From Bacteroidales bacterium (GTDB taxonomy: Bacteria > Bacteroidota > Bacteroidia > Bacteroidales > PXBB01): a DNA stretch of 64,000 nt. The notes under the pieces were generated by a model. It saw nothing but the letters and a program-made list of their open reading frames with translations, made no database searches and was not told the origin of the DNA. The position numbers and the translations under genes were made by a program. The stretch lies in NCBI GenBank assembly GCA_028698995.1, contig JAQVVM010000005.1:1-64000 (forward strand), read 5' to 3'. Shown here in pieces: positions 25,072-33,074 of this stretch (position 1 is its first letter; every line of letters begins with the position of its first letter).

Positions 25072-25425
25072 ATGAAAAATTTAAAAGTAGTAGCAATTGA
25101 TTCAGATTCGTTGGAATTTAACAACGGTGTAAAATTGTATTCAAGCCACGACCAAGATTGTTGTGAAAGACATTATTTGAGCTTATCAGATTTGACATTG
25201 GCAGATTTTGAAGGATTGGAATTTGACTTAACAACTGATAATTTCTTTGAAAGAATTGAAGATTACGGAATAGCATTAAAGCCTATTAACGGATTTCATG
25301 TTAGAATACCCGGATATGGTTCAAACAATGGTTATTATTCATCGAATTTAGATTTGATATTAACCAATGGCGCAGACTTTAAAAAGACTTTTGACATTTC
25401 AGAATGCCAAGTGGTGTCCGATTAA
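25072..25425 (+). CDS. cassette gene: hypothetical protein with conserved HDQDCCExHYL motif
   Basis: 117 aa, no TM. Conserved-looking segments SSHDQDCCERHYL, EDYGIALKP and PGYGSNNGYYSSNLDL. It seems to belong to a small uncharacterised family found in diverse bacteria. It is flanked by attC-like sites whose outer cores are complementary (GTTAGCC and GGCTAAC), so it was probably acquired as an integron gene cassette. Confidence 0.65.
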   Translation: MKNLKVVAIDSDSLEFNNGVKLYSSHDQDCCERHYLSLSDLTLADFEGLEFDLTTDNFFERIEDYGIALKPINGFHVRIPGYGSNNGYYSSNLDLILTNGADFKKTFDISECQVVSD

Positions 25426-25430
25426 ATTGT

Positions 25431-25487
25431 GGCTAACGAGTTCGGGCTATGAGCCTGTACTTGTATGGCTTATAGCCCGTGTTGTAG
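25431..25487 (+). repeat. integron-type attC-like site 2
   Basis: GGCTAAC (25431-25437, R'' core RYYYAAC) is followed by CGGGCTATgAGCC (25443-25455) pairing with GGCTtATAGCCCG (25467-25479), an 11-nt loop, and GTTGTAG (25481-25487, R'). GGCTAAC is the exact complement of GTTAGCC at site 1, as expected for the two ends of one cassette. Confidence 0.75.
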
Positions 25488-25533
25488 GTATGTAACCCTA
25501 CGGATTTAGAATAGTTACTTTAAAAATAATAAA

Positions 25534-25668
25534 ATGGGAAATAAAAGAAAAACAAGATTAATGATAATGCTACTTGGTTGGTACTTAATAGCGACAACCT
25601 GGTTAGGTGCGTTCATTTATAACAATTACTTAGCTGAAGGATATGAATTTGCATATTGGCTGCAATAA
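25534..25668 (+). CDS. 44-aa membrane peptide on second cassette
   Basis: ATG 25534 to TAA 25666-25668. One TM (residues 8-29: RLMIMLLGWYLIATTWLG) with a basic N-terminus. It lies between attC-like sites 2 and 3, so it is probably the only gene of a second cassette. Confidence 0.55.
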   Translation: MGNKRKTRLMIMLLGWYLIATTWLGAFIYNNYLAEGYEFAYWLQ

Positions 25669-25741
25669 CATTTCATTATTTGAGCATGTATATAATTGTA
25701 GCACACTATTCAATAGAAGGAAAAGATTAGTAGGCTTATTA

Positions 25742-25801
25742 CCTACAACTATTATATAGTAAGACATACCACGAAGCCACTATAAACAAAGGAGGTTATT
25801 A
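25742..25801 (+). repeat. degenerate attC-like site 3
   Basis: CTACAAC (25743-25749) is the exact complement of GTTGTAG at site 2. A weak stem (TATATAGT with ACTATAAA, 25753-25785) follows, and GTTATTA (25795-25801) may be the R' core. Weaker than sites 1 and 2. Confidence 0.45.
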
Positions 25802-25899
25802 TGAAAATTCTTGAAATTTATAAAGAAAAGTTAAGATTTAAAAAAGGCGATTATTTTAGCCCCAGAGTTTGGTCTGGAAAACCGTACTGCTATCAATAA
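25801..25899 (+). pseudogene. 32-aa fragment duplicating part of the 25972-26502 gene
   Basis: ATG 25801 follows an unusually strong Shine-Dalgarno (AAAGGAGG, 25788-25795) and TAA ends it at 25897-25899. Its second half (FKKGDYFSPRVWSGKPYC) copies residues of the ASCH-like gene downstream (FKKSDYFSPRVWSEKPYC), also at DNA level. Probably a truncated duplicate left by recombination at the cassette island. Confidence 0.6.
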
Positions 25900-25971
25900 A
25901 TAATGAGGTTATGAAAATTAGGAAGTCAAAACCATAAACTCTTAACCTCATAAATTTTTAAAATATCTATA

Positions 25972-26502
25972 ATGTCAAAAGTAATCACATATTCAACCAA
26001 ATTCCCTAAAAAGCACATTAGAGAAGGAGAAAAAACCTATTTTGTAGAAAAACTCTATAATTCATTAGAAATAATACCCACTCTAAGCCATTTAGCAGAA
26101 TTAAACCCTAAAATAACAGACAAACAAATTTTATTATATTTTTATAAAGGTATTGATCCTAATGCAGTATTCGATTTTGAACCAAAACACCACACCATAA
26201 GAGCAGGAAACAGATTTAAAAAAAGCGATTATTTTAGCCCCAGAGTTTGGTCTGAAAAACCTTACTGCTCTCCTCAAATAATTTTAGCCAAAGATGTATT
26301 AATTACAGAAGTTTACGACATAGAAATCTTCCCTACCAACGAAATTTACATTAACAAAAAGTTTTTTGGTAGTTTTGGTAGCGAAAATTTTTACACCTTA
26401 GCAAATAATGATGGACTATCCGGAAAAGATTTTATAAGTTGGTTTAGCAAACTGCCATTTAAAGGGCAAATAATCTGCTGGAGCAACGAAGTGAAATATT
26501 AA
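25972..26502 (+). CDS. ASCH-like domain phage protein
   Basis: 176 aa. The centre reads HHTIRAGNRFKKSDYFSPR then VWSEKPYCSPQIILAKDV, the pattern of a phage ASCH-like family (K.HTIR...WSGKPY). The family is expected to bind RNA or nucleotides. No TM. The start follows the AT-rich leader. Confidence 0.6.
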   Translation: MSKVITYSTKFPKKHIREGEKTYFVEKLYNSLEIIPTLSHLAELNPKITDKQILLYFYKGIDPNAVFDFEPKHHTIRAGNRFKKSDYFSPRVWSEKPYCSPQIILAKDVLITEVYDIEIFPTNEIYINKKFFGSFGSENFYTLANNDGLSGKDFISWFSKLPFKGQIICWSNEVKY

Positions 26503-26520
26503 CTTAAAAACCAATTTCAC

Positions 26521-27066
26521 ATGAGCAAAATAATAGAATTAGCCAAAAAACTAAAAGCCTTAGCCGATAGAGGAGAAGGAGGCGAAAAGGTAAATGCCGA
26601 AAATAAACTTCAGCAATTAATGATGAAGCACGGAATTACCACCGAAGAAATAGAAGGAGAACAGCAGCTAGATTATTTTTTTAATATAAAAACAATAAGA
26701 GAAAGAAAATTGTGGATGCAAGTAGTAGCATTAGTAAATAGAGAAATTAAAAAATACGGAGAATTTCCTTCAGATATAATTGAGGCAAAAACCTTACCAG
26801 GTAATTATATGATAATCTGTACCGTGGCAGAGTACATAGAAATACAAGCCATGTTTGATTTTTATAAAAACCTATACGACCAAGAAGAAGAAATATTTTA
26901 CACTGCATTTTTACACACCAACAACTTGCTATTACCACCAAAAGAAGGAGAAGAAGTAGCAGAGTACTCAAAAGAAGAAAGGGATCACATGTTTAGAGCG
27001 GTAAGTATGGCTAAAAACATCACTAAAGCCACTTACAGAAAGCAATTAGAAACAAAAGTAGATTAA
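26521..27066 (+). CDS. DUF2786-like N-terminal domain protein
   Basis: 181 aa. Residues 4-45 (IIELAKKLKALADRGEGGEK, NKLQQLMMKHGITTEEIE) match the DUF2786 helical motif. The C-terminal part is helical and acidic. Ends at a bidirectional terminator facing the convergent gene. Confidence 0.6.
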   Translation: MSKIIELAKKLKALADRGEGGEKVNAENKLQQLMMKHGITTEEIEGEQQLDYFFNIKTIRERKLWMQVVALVNREIKKYGEFPSDIIEAKTLPGNYMIICTVAEYIEIQAMFDFYKNLYDQEEEIFYTAFLHTNNLLLPPKEGEEVAEYSKEERDHMFRAVSMAKNITKATYRKQLETKVD

Positions 27067-27103
27067 AAAAAAGGCTTTATACATAGTATAAAGCCTTTTT
27101 TTT
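27066..27103. terminator. bidirectional terminator between convergent genes
   Basis: AAGGCTTTATAC (27071-27082) pairs with GTATAAAGCCTT (27086-27097); A-run upstream and T-run downstream serve both directions. Confidence 0.85.
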
Positions 27104-27117
27104 AATTAATGGAATTT

Positions 27118-27933
27118 TTACATTGGCAAATAACCTTGTTCCGGTATTCTAACAGAATTTTCGTTATTATCCGTCATAGTAATATAACTACCAATACCAT
27201 CATTATCTACACTATAATTATAGTTCTTCAATGCTTTAGATAGCATGTCTTTTAATTCTTCTTTAGGAAACTTTTTGTGAATAGCTAATGCCGGAGAACT
27301 ATTAATGTAACCCATAATAGACTTAGCATAGCTAACCATTTCAGCAGGAGCTTCAGAAGTTGCTTTAGGAGTTGTTTCTTTAAAACCACCAACTATTTCC
27401 TTAGCAGCCGCAATATTGTTTTTTGGCAATTGCTTTATTTTAGAAGCATTATCAACAATCCATGCTAAAAAATCAACTTGCTTTTGTTTAGTAGCAGAAA
27501 CGTATCCATCAAGCATATTTAAACCTTTCTCCACACAAAAATCCTTCATTTCTTTAATGCTGTTAAAAGCAGGTAAAACAACCTTGTTTTCAGTAGGGGG
27601 TGTATCCCCCAATTCAGGATTTCCTTCTTCTTTTTTCTCTTCTTTCTTCTCCTCATTCACTGCCTCAGCCTTTTTTTCTTCCAACTTATCGCCTTCTGTT
27701 TTTTTACTTCCACCACTCTTGCTCCATGATTTTCCTTTGGAAGTAGTATTGTCAGCTAATTTTTTATTAACCATTTTTTGTAGTCCACTTGGGCTAATGC
27801 CGTCTGCATCAATTTTTAACTTTGCTGCAATAGCAGTTACCAACATACCAATAGTGTCATTATCTTGATGTTTAACACCTTGTTCTTTAGCTATTCGTTG
27901 CCAATATTGTTTTTTTGTTTCTTTTTTACTCAT
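27118..27933 (-). CDS. hypothetical protein with Lys/Glu-rich linker
   Basis: 271 aa on the minus strand. A small helical N-domain (1-55, resembling an HeH/SAP-type fold: 'GISPSGLQKMVNKKL'), a charged linker (65-105), a second helical region and a beta C-terminus. Single-gene unit with its own promoter and operator-like palindrome. A DNA-binding or virion role is possible; no family assigned. Confidence 0.6.
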   Translation of the reverse strand: MSKKETKKQYWQRIAKEQGVKHQDNDTIGMLVTAIAAKLKIDADGISPSGLQKMVNKKLADNTTSKGKSWSKSGGSKKTEGDKLEEKKAEAVNEEKKEEKKEEGNPELGDTPPTENKVVLPAFNSIKEMKDFCVEKGLNMLDGYVSATKQKQVDFLAWIVDNASKIKQLPKNNIAAAKEIVGGFKETTPKATSEAPAEMVSYAKSIMGYINSSPALAIHKKFPKEELKDMLSKALKNYNYSVDNDGIGSYITMTDNNENSVRIPEQGYLPM

Positions 27934-27957
27934 AGTTTAATTTTTATTTTGGTTTAA

Positions 27958-27982
27958 GTAGTAATTTTTAATAAATTACTAC
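27958..27982. promoter_or_regulatory. operator-like perfect inverted repeat
   Basis: GTAGTAATTT (27958-27967), 5-nt spacer, AAATTACTAC (27973-27982). It overlaps the expected start of transcription of the minus-strand gene, so a repressor could bind here, or the RNA could fold. Confidence 0.55.
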
Positions 27983-28013
27983 CAAAATTATAAAACATAT
28001 TTTAATAAAACAA
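27983..28013 (-). promoter_or_regulatory. promoter TTG-N20-TAATTTTG with the AAATATGTTTTATA spacer
   Basis: Minus strand: TTG (28013-28011), 20-bp spacer containing AAAATATGTTTTATA, TAATTTTG (27990-27983). The spacer is nearly identical to those at 43891, 54362 and 58994. Confidence 0.7.
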
Positions 28014-28085
28014 CCATAATACCAAAAAAATACCAAAAAAAATGCAATACAAATAATTTTTTTTAATAATTTAATTTGCATTGTG

Positions 28086-28093
28086 TAAATTTG
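28086..28093 (+). promoter_or_regulatory. -7 element TAAATTTG upstream of polyvalent gene A
   Basis: TAAATTTG lies 23 bp before the ATG at 28117. No TTG at optimal spacing. Confidence 0.5.
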
Positions 28094-28116
28094 CATATTA
28101 TACTTTAACTAATTAA

Positions 28117-31100
28117 ATGACAACTATCAATCAAAAAGGCGGCATATTTGTCGGAAAATCTCATGCACAAGGTGGAATTGACATTGTTATTCCAGAAACC
28201 GGACAACAAATTGAAGTAGAAGGCAAAGAACCACTTATTCCCAGAGAGGCTTTGCAAGATACGACAATACGAACTTACAAAGGAACTAATTTTGACATAT
28301 TAAATCAAATTAATACTTCTATAGGAGCAAAGTCTATTACCCAAAAAGCTACCTCCGTACACGCTGGGGACGTGATCATTTGCAAAAAAACCTTAAAAGA
28401 TAAAACCGTAAAAACTTTACAAGGAACCAATAAACAAATTGTTTCCGCCATAAACGAAAATGCAGGTTGCAACGTAATAGAACCAGGTGCAAAAATGCAA
28501 AAAGAAACAGGAGAGGTCGTACAGTTTAAAAATGGTGGAAAAACCAAACTCCCAATGGAAACACTCCTGACAGACCTTTATAAAGATCATCACGAAGCAT
28601 GGGATTTTATGGAAAAAATATCCCGTGAAGTGAATGAGAATAACTGCTCTGAATGTGCAAAAAAAATTATTACTTTATTTCATAAAGAACTCAACCACCA
28701 TTTTAATGAAGAAGAAAAAGACTTTTTTCCTTGGGTAGTAAAGCAAGATAAAAACACACTAAATAAACTTATTATTGATGAATTAATAGAGCAGCACCAT
28801 TGGTTTATTAGTAGAATAAAATTAATGGAAGAAAAACCAACTCCAGATAAAATAAAACAATTTTGCAATAAACTAATAGAACACATAAAATTAGAAGAAT
28901 ACCTAATGAACAAGTTTAAACAAGACCCTTTTAAAATCAACAACATGGAAAACCAAATAAAAACAGGAAAAGAATACAGAGTAGCACCTACACATTTTTC
29001 TATCCCTAATAAAATTGTAAAAGTAATAGACGAAAATCCTAACCAAGATGAAATGGTTAAAGTAGAATATTACAGAAATGGAGAATTTGAAAAAGATATG
29101 GTAAATAAAAATGACTTAGTAGAATTAGATAACGAAATAAAAGATAAAAAAGACACCATAACCATGAACATTCCGTTACTAATAAGAACCTTAGAATTAG
29201 CCAGAGAAGACATGGAAACAGATGCTGAGCTTCACCACATGGTAGAGCGACTAATAGAACTAAAAGACAAAGAAGTGCTTACCATGGATGATTACAATTT
29301 TATTGAAGGAGTAGAAAATAATCCTAAAATAAAAAGATATAGAGAAGGTGGAGAACTTACCCTAAAACAACACGATATTGCCGAAACCCTAAAACGCCAA
29401 TTCGATTATATTAGCAAACCAGATGCTATTAAACATATAAAAACGGTTTTTGGTAGCACAGCAGATTTAAAAGATATTGTTACTGCTTATAACTCTATTG
29501 ATTGGGATTTTCATAATAGTGAAGATTATCAAAAATTTGATGGAGGTGGTGAACTTCCCACCGATACAAGAATTAAAAAAAATAATGGAGTTTGGCCAAT
29601 TAAAGTTGGCAACACATATTATGATCTTACCAATAATGCAAATGTAGTAGTAGAAAATATTGATGAAGATAGAATATATGTTAGACATGAAGAAGATAGT
29701 GCTATACTTGGTAAAATGCCTGTGTATTGGGTAAAACAAGATGATTTACTCCCTCCTACAAAACCAAATGATAAGGAAGTAAAACTATTTTTAGAAGAAA
29801 TAGGAGAAGAATTACACTACTTATACGAAAAACCCGTACATACTTGGGATGAGTATGATAGATCTAATTGGATAGCTAAAGTAAGTAAACAAAATAAACT
29901 TGAAAAAGGCGGACAACTCCCTACTCCAACACATGAGGGATACGATGAATTCAAAGTAATTTTTGAAGATGAAAATGGAAAACCTCAAGAAGAAATCCAT
30001 ATTTATTATTCTGATGCTTTAGCTTCTTTTAATAAACATAAAGAACAAAACCATTATGTTCGTTTGGAAGGTTGGAATGATAATGGTCAATTTGATGTTA
30101 TTTTTAGAACACCAAGGTTTAAAGAAGGCGATAAAGTGCAAATGTTTGATGAAGAACCTGTTTTAACCATAACCGAAGTAATAGAGTGGAGCGATAAATC
30201 TCCAACTTATAATTTGTCTTCTGCTAATGGAGTTATTGACAGACGAAACATTTCTGAAACAAAAATTACTAAAGCAAACAAACAATTTGCCGATGGAGGA
30301 ACCATTTCCGAAAAAGAAGCTTTTAAAAAGCTAATGGAGCCTAAAACCATAGAAGAATTAAAAAATTCTGTAGATAAAATAAAGAAAGAATTTGAGGAAA
30401 AAAAGAACTCAGAAGAGTATCAACCATATATAGATATTCCGAACTATGGAACTGCTCTTTATATGGCTCAAAGTAATTTTTTCAGTTATATAGTAAGCTA
30501 TCAACCAGAAATGCTTACCCCATTTTTAGAAGCAATACAATCAGTACCAAAAGCCAATAGGTTTAAATTAGAGCGTATTTTTGAGAGCCACCCAGACGAA
30601 TCAATAACACGCTTTTTAGAAAACATTAAAGAGCCGTTGTGGAAATTGATACCTGCGTCTTTTAGAAATGTAGCTAAAGTAAACCAATTGCCATTTAAAC
30701 CAGAGCCAGATAATAAACACTTAGCTACCATAACAGATTTATTTGTGGGTAAAGATGGGTTGCGTCAAACAATGACTGGTGTTTACTTCGATACTAAAAA
30801 CAATAAAGTGGTGGCTACAAATGCTCATATAATGTTAATTATTAACGCCAAACCAATAATTAAAGAGGAAGCAATATGCTATATGAGCAATACTAAAAGC
30901 AAACTTTTTAAAGAATTAGAAGGTAATGAGCAAATAATTTCTAAAACCAAAGACGGTTGTTACCAAATAGAAGGTACTTACCCAAGATACGATGCAGTAG
31001 TTCCTACAGAATTTAATGAGGTAATAACTGTAAACACTTACAATTTATACAAGTTTTGTGCTATTACCTTAAAAGCAGATTTAGTTAGCCCTATAACTAA

Positions 31101-32490
31101 TCAAATATTTGTTAGGGTAAACAACGAAATGGAAGTTGGTTTTAATGCAGATTTTTTGGCAAAATCGTTAAAAGCCATGTTGTTTTTAGGGCATGATATG
31201 GTAGATTTGTGTTTTATTGACAAAAACAAAGCCTTAGTAATTGTTCCAAAAGGAAAGTCCAGAGAAATTAGTTATTCAGGAGGTATTAATACAGATTTAG
31301 TATTAGTTATGCCTTTAAGAGGATTGGAGAATCCAGAAGATAATTTATTCTCTTATAATTTAATGGATAATTGTATTTACAACCATGGTAAATTAGAATC
31401 ACTAGGTTGTGTTAACATTAATGATGATACAGAAGTTGCTTCTGTTAAAAATGGCACTACTGAATTTAAAAAAGGTGATTTTGTACACAAAAAAAATACT
31501 AGTAACAAGCATTATTTAGTAGATGCTGTTAATGAAGATAAGTTAGATTTAATCAACACGGTTAATTTGAAAAAATTATCAGCAGTTAACGCAGTTGATT
31601 ATGTGTTAGTAAAACCAGAAGAATTAGAAGGCGTAGAATATGCTTACAATTTTAATAACCGAAAAGTAAAAACAGAAGAATTAAAGAAAACTCACCCTAT
31701 TGTATTAGAGTGGACAGAAGGTGCGGATATAATCAATAAGCCTTATAACTCTTTAGAGGAACTAGAAAAAGACTTAAAATCATTTGGATTTACAGATAGA
31801 CCTACCGTAACCTACATTAAAAACAAAGTTTGGTTTAAAGGGTATAAATGGCCAGTAAGAATAGACTTATCTAAAATGGATCACGATTTTAATCCGGAAG
31901 AAGATAAACTAATCAACTGGCTAAAAAATTATGATAAAAGTTTCGATTTTGAGCAGTTTTCCTTAGAGGCGGAAAAGAAAAATAAAGAACGAGAAGCCGA
32001 AAAGAAAAGAATACAAGAAGCCCAAAGAGAAAAAACAGATAAACAAATTAACGAAGCAATAGAAGTATTACAAACATTGCAAAACCTAACTTTTGAAGCC
32101 GAAGAAAAAGCCAACATCCAAAAGGAAATAGATGTGTTAAAAGGGAAAACAGAAGGAATTAAGTCTAAAAAATCAACCTTAAAAGAAGATGTTATTGAAT
32201 ATTTTGATGCAAATGGAGTAGATACTTCAAAGTTGAATATAAAATATTCAGAAGAAAGTAGGTATCAAAAAGCCAGGTATTCAGATGTTGAAGAAGAAGT
32301 TTGGGTATATGTGAAAGATGGCGGATATACAGACAAAAAAGGAAAAAGACAAGCCGATGGTTTTGTTTTAACCCGTAGTGAATTTAATGAGTATAAAAAA
32401 GAAGGTAAAAATGGTGCTGAATTGTTAATTTATGGCAATAAATTACCTATGAAAGAGACTCAAAATAAACAACAAAATGAAACTACTTAA
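28117..32490 (+). CDS. polyvalent protein A with hemerythrin and sliding-clamp-like domains
   Basis: 1457 aa. N-terminal 'KGGIFVGKSHAQGGI...VEGKEPLI' module (1-55) typical of Bacteroidetes phage polyproteins. Hemerythrin-like HHE domain at about 148-268 (DHHEAWDFM, HHFNEEEKDFFPW, EQHHWF, HIKLEEYL). A two-thirds DNA clamp-like region at about 866-1070: LRQTMTGVYFDTKN, VATNAHIML, YPRYDAVVP, GFNADFLAKSLKAML and LVLVMPLRG. Coiled coil at about 1280-1320. Modules are separated by Gly-Gly signatures near residues 140, 411, 474, 596 and 725. Such proteins are thought to be injected with viral DNA. Confidence 0.8.
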   Translation: MTTINQKGGIFVGKSHAQGGIDIVIPETGQQIEVEGKEPLIPREALQDTTIRTYKGTNFDILNQINTSIGAKSITQKATSVHAGDVIICKKTLKDKTVKTLQGTNKQIVSAINENAGCNVIEPGAKMQKETGEVVQFKNGGKTKLPMETLLTDLYKDHHEAWDFMEKISREVNENNCSECAKKIITLFHKELNHHFNEEEKDFFPWVVKQDKNTLNKLIIDELIEQHHWFISRIKLMEEKPTPDKIKQFCNKLIEHIKLEEYLMNKFKQDPFKINNMENQIKTGKEYRVAPTHFSIPNKIVKVIDENPNQDEMVKVEYYRNGEFEKDMVNKNDLVELDNEIKDKKDTITMNIPLLIRTLELAREDMETDAELHHMVERLIELKDKEVLTMDDYNFIEGVENNPKIKRYREGGELTLKQHDIAETLKRQFDYISKPDAIKHIKTVFGSTADLKDIVTAYNSIDWDFHNSEDYQKFDGGGELPTDTRIKKNNGVWPIKVGNTYYDLTNNANVVVENIDEDRIYVRHEEDSAILGKMPVYWVKQDDLLPPTKPNDKEVKLFLEEIGEELHYLYEKPVHTWDEYDRSNWIAKVSKQNKLEKGGQLPTPTHEGYDEFKVIFEDENGKPQEEIHIYYSDALASFNKHKEQNHYVRLEGWNDNGQFDVIFRTPRFKEGDKVQMFDEEPVLTITEVIEWSDKSPTYNLSSANGVIDRRNISETKITKANKQFADGGTISEKEAFKKLMEPKTIEELKNSVDKIKKEFEEKKNSEEYQPYIDIPNYGTALYMAQSNFFSYIVSYQPEMLTPFLEAIQSVPKANRFKLERIFESHPDESITRFLENIKEPLWKLIPASFRNVAKVNQLPFKPEPDNKHLATITDLFVGKDGLRQTMTGVYFDTKNNKVVATNAHIMLIINAKPIIKEEAICYMSNTKSKLFKELEGNEQIISKTKDGCYQIEGTYPRYDAVVPTEFNEVITVNTYNLYKFCAITLKADLVSPITNQIFVRVNNEMEVGFNADFLAKSLKAMLFLGHDMVDLCFIDKNKALVIVPKGKSREISYSGGINTDLVLVMPLRGLENPEDNLFSYNLMDNCIYNHGKLESLGCVNINDDTEVASVKNGTTEFKKGDFVHKKNTSNKHYLVDAVNEDKLDLINTVNLKKLSAVNAVDYVLVKPEELEGVEYAYNFNNRKVKTEELKKTHPIVLEWTEGADIINKPYNSLEELEKDLKSFGFTDRPTVTYIKNKVWFKGYKWPVRIDLSKMDHDFNPEEDKLINWLKNYDKSFDFEQFSLEAEKKNKEREAEKKRIQEAQREKTDKQINEAIEVLQTLQNLTFEAEEKANIQKEIDVLKGKTEGIKSKKSTLKEDVIEYFDANGVDTSKLNIKYSEESRYQKARYSDVEEEVWVYVKDGGYTDKKGKRQADGFVLTRSEFNEYKKEGKNGAELLIYGNKLPMKETQNKQQNETT

Positions 32491-32665
32491 AAACACATTA
32501 ATTTTATTTGTATGTAGTATATTTTTCTTATGCTATTTCCCAGTACTTATTTTAGCGGTAATTATTGATGTATTAACAGGATTAAAATTATTAGAAACAA
32601 AAATAGGCTATTATTTAACGTTGTTTCCTCATTATGTAGCAGAAAATTGGCTAAAAATAAAATAA
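32477..32665 (+). CDS. small membrane protein
   Basis: 62 aa, mostly hydrophobic (residues 5-36) with a short amphipathic end. Overlaps the end of gene A by 14 bp. No family recognised. Confidence 0.6.
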   Translation: MKLLKNTLILFVCSIFFLCYFPVLILAVIIDVLTGLKLLETKIGYYLTLFPHYVAENWLKIK

Positions 32666-32676
32666 AAACAAACACA

Positions 32677-33015
32677 ATGTATTCAGAACACTTTGTAATA
32701 GAAAATCAACTGCTTCCAGCAGATATAATAATGACAAAAAAATACCAAACAAATCTGTTTTTGTTAGATCCATTTGTGTTTTATATGGGAAGACACCTAA
32801 CCACCAACGAACCTATGTTTTTAGTTAAATCTAAATTAATAGGAGCCACTAAAATAATAAAAGGAGAAAAAGCTGCTGAGTTTATAAAAAATGCCAAACC
32901 AACCAAAATAATAAGATTTAAAGAAAACAAAGACCAAAGAAAATTAGCATTAAAACACATTTTAGTGGCAGATAGCATATCAGAATATCTTACAGAAAAT
33001 AAAAACAATTATTAA
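32677..33015 (+). CDS. hypothetical soluble protein
   Basis: 112 aa from ATG 32677, chosen over an upstream in-frame ATG (32647) because that would overlap the previous gene by 19 bp. Alpha/beta composition with LLDPFVFYMGRHLTTNEPMF. No family recognised. Confidence 0.6.
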   Translation: MYSEHFVIENQLLPADIIMTKKYQTNLFLLDPFVFYMGRHLTTNEPMFLVKSKLIGATKIIKGEKAAEFIKNAKPTKIIRFKENKDQRKLALKHILVADSISEYLTENKNNY

Positions 33016-33022
33016 CTTTTTA

Positions 33023-33030
33023 TATCTTTG
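33023..33030 (+). promoter_or_regulatory. -7 element TATCTTTG upstream of polyvalent gene B
   Basis: TATCTTTG, 45 bp before the ATG at 33075, after which an AT-rich leader follows. The same octamer lies before polyvalent gene C (38374). Confidence 0.55.
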
Positions 33031-33074
33031 CCAAAACCTAAACTAATAACATCATAACCTCATAAGCCAAACCA

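Noticed and set aside
27416-27868. 150-codon + strand ORF opposite 27118-27933
   Set aside because: Ser/Phe-rich antisense shadow of a Lys/Glu-rich gene; no promoter or leader on that strand.
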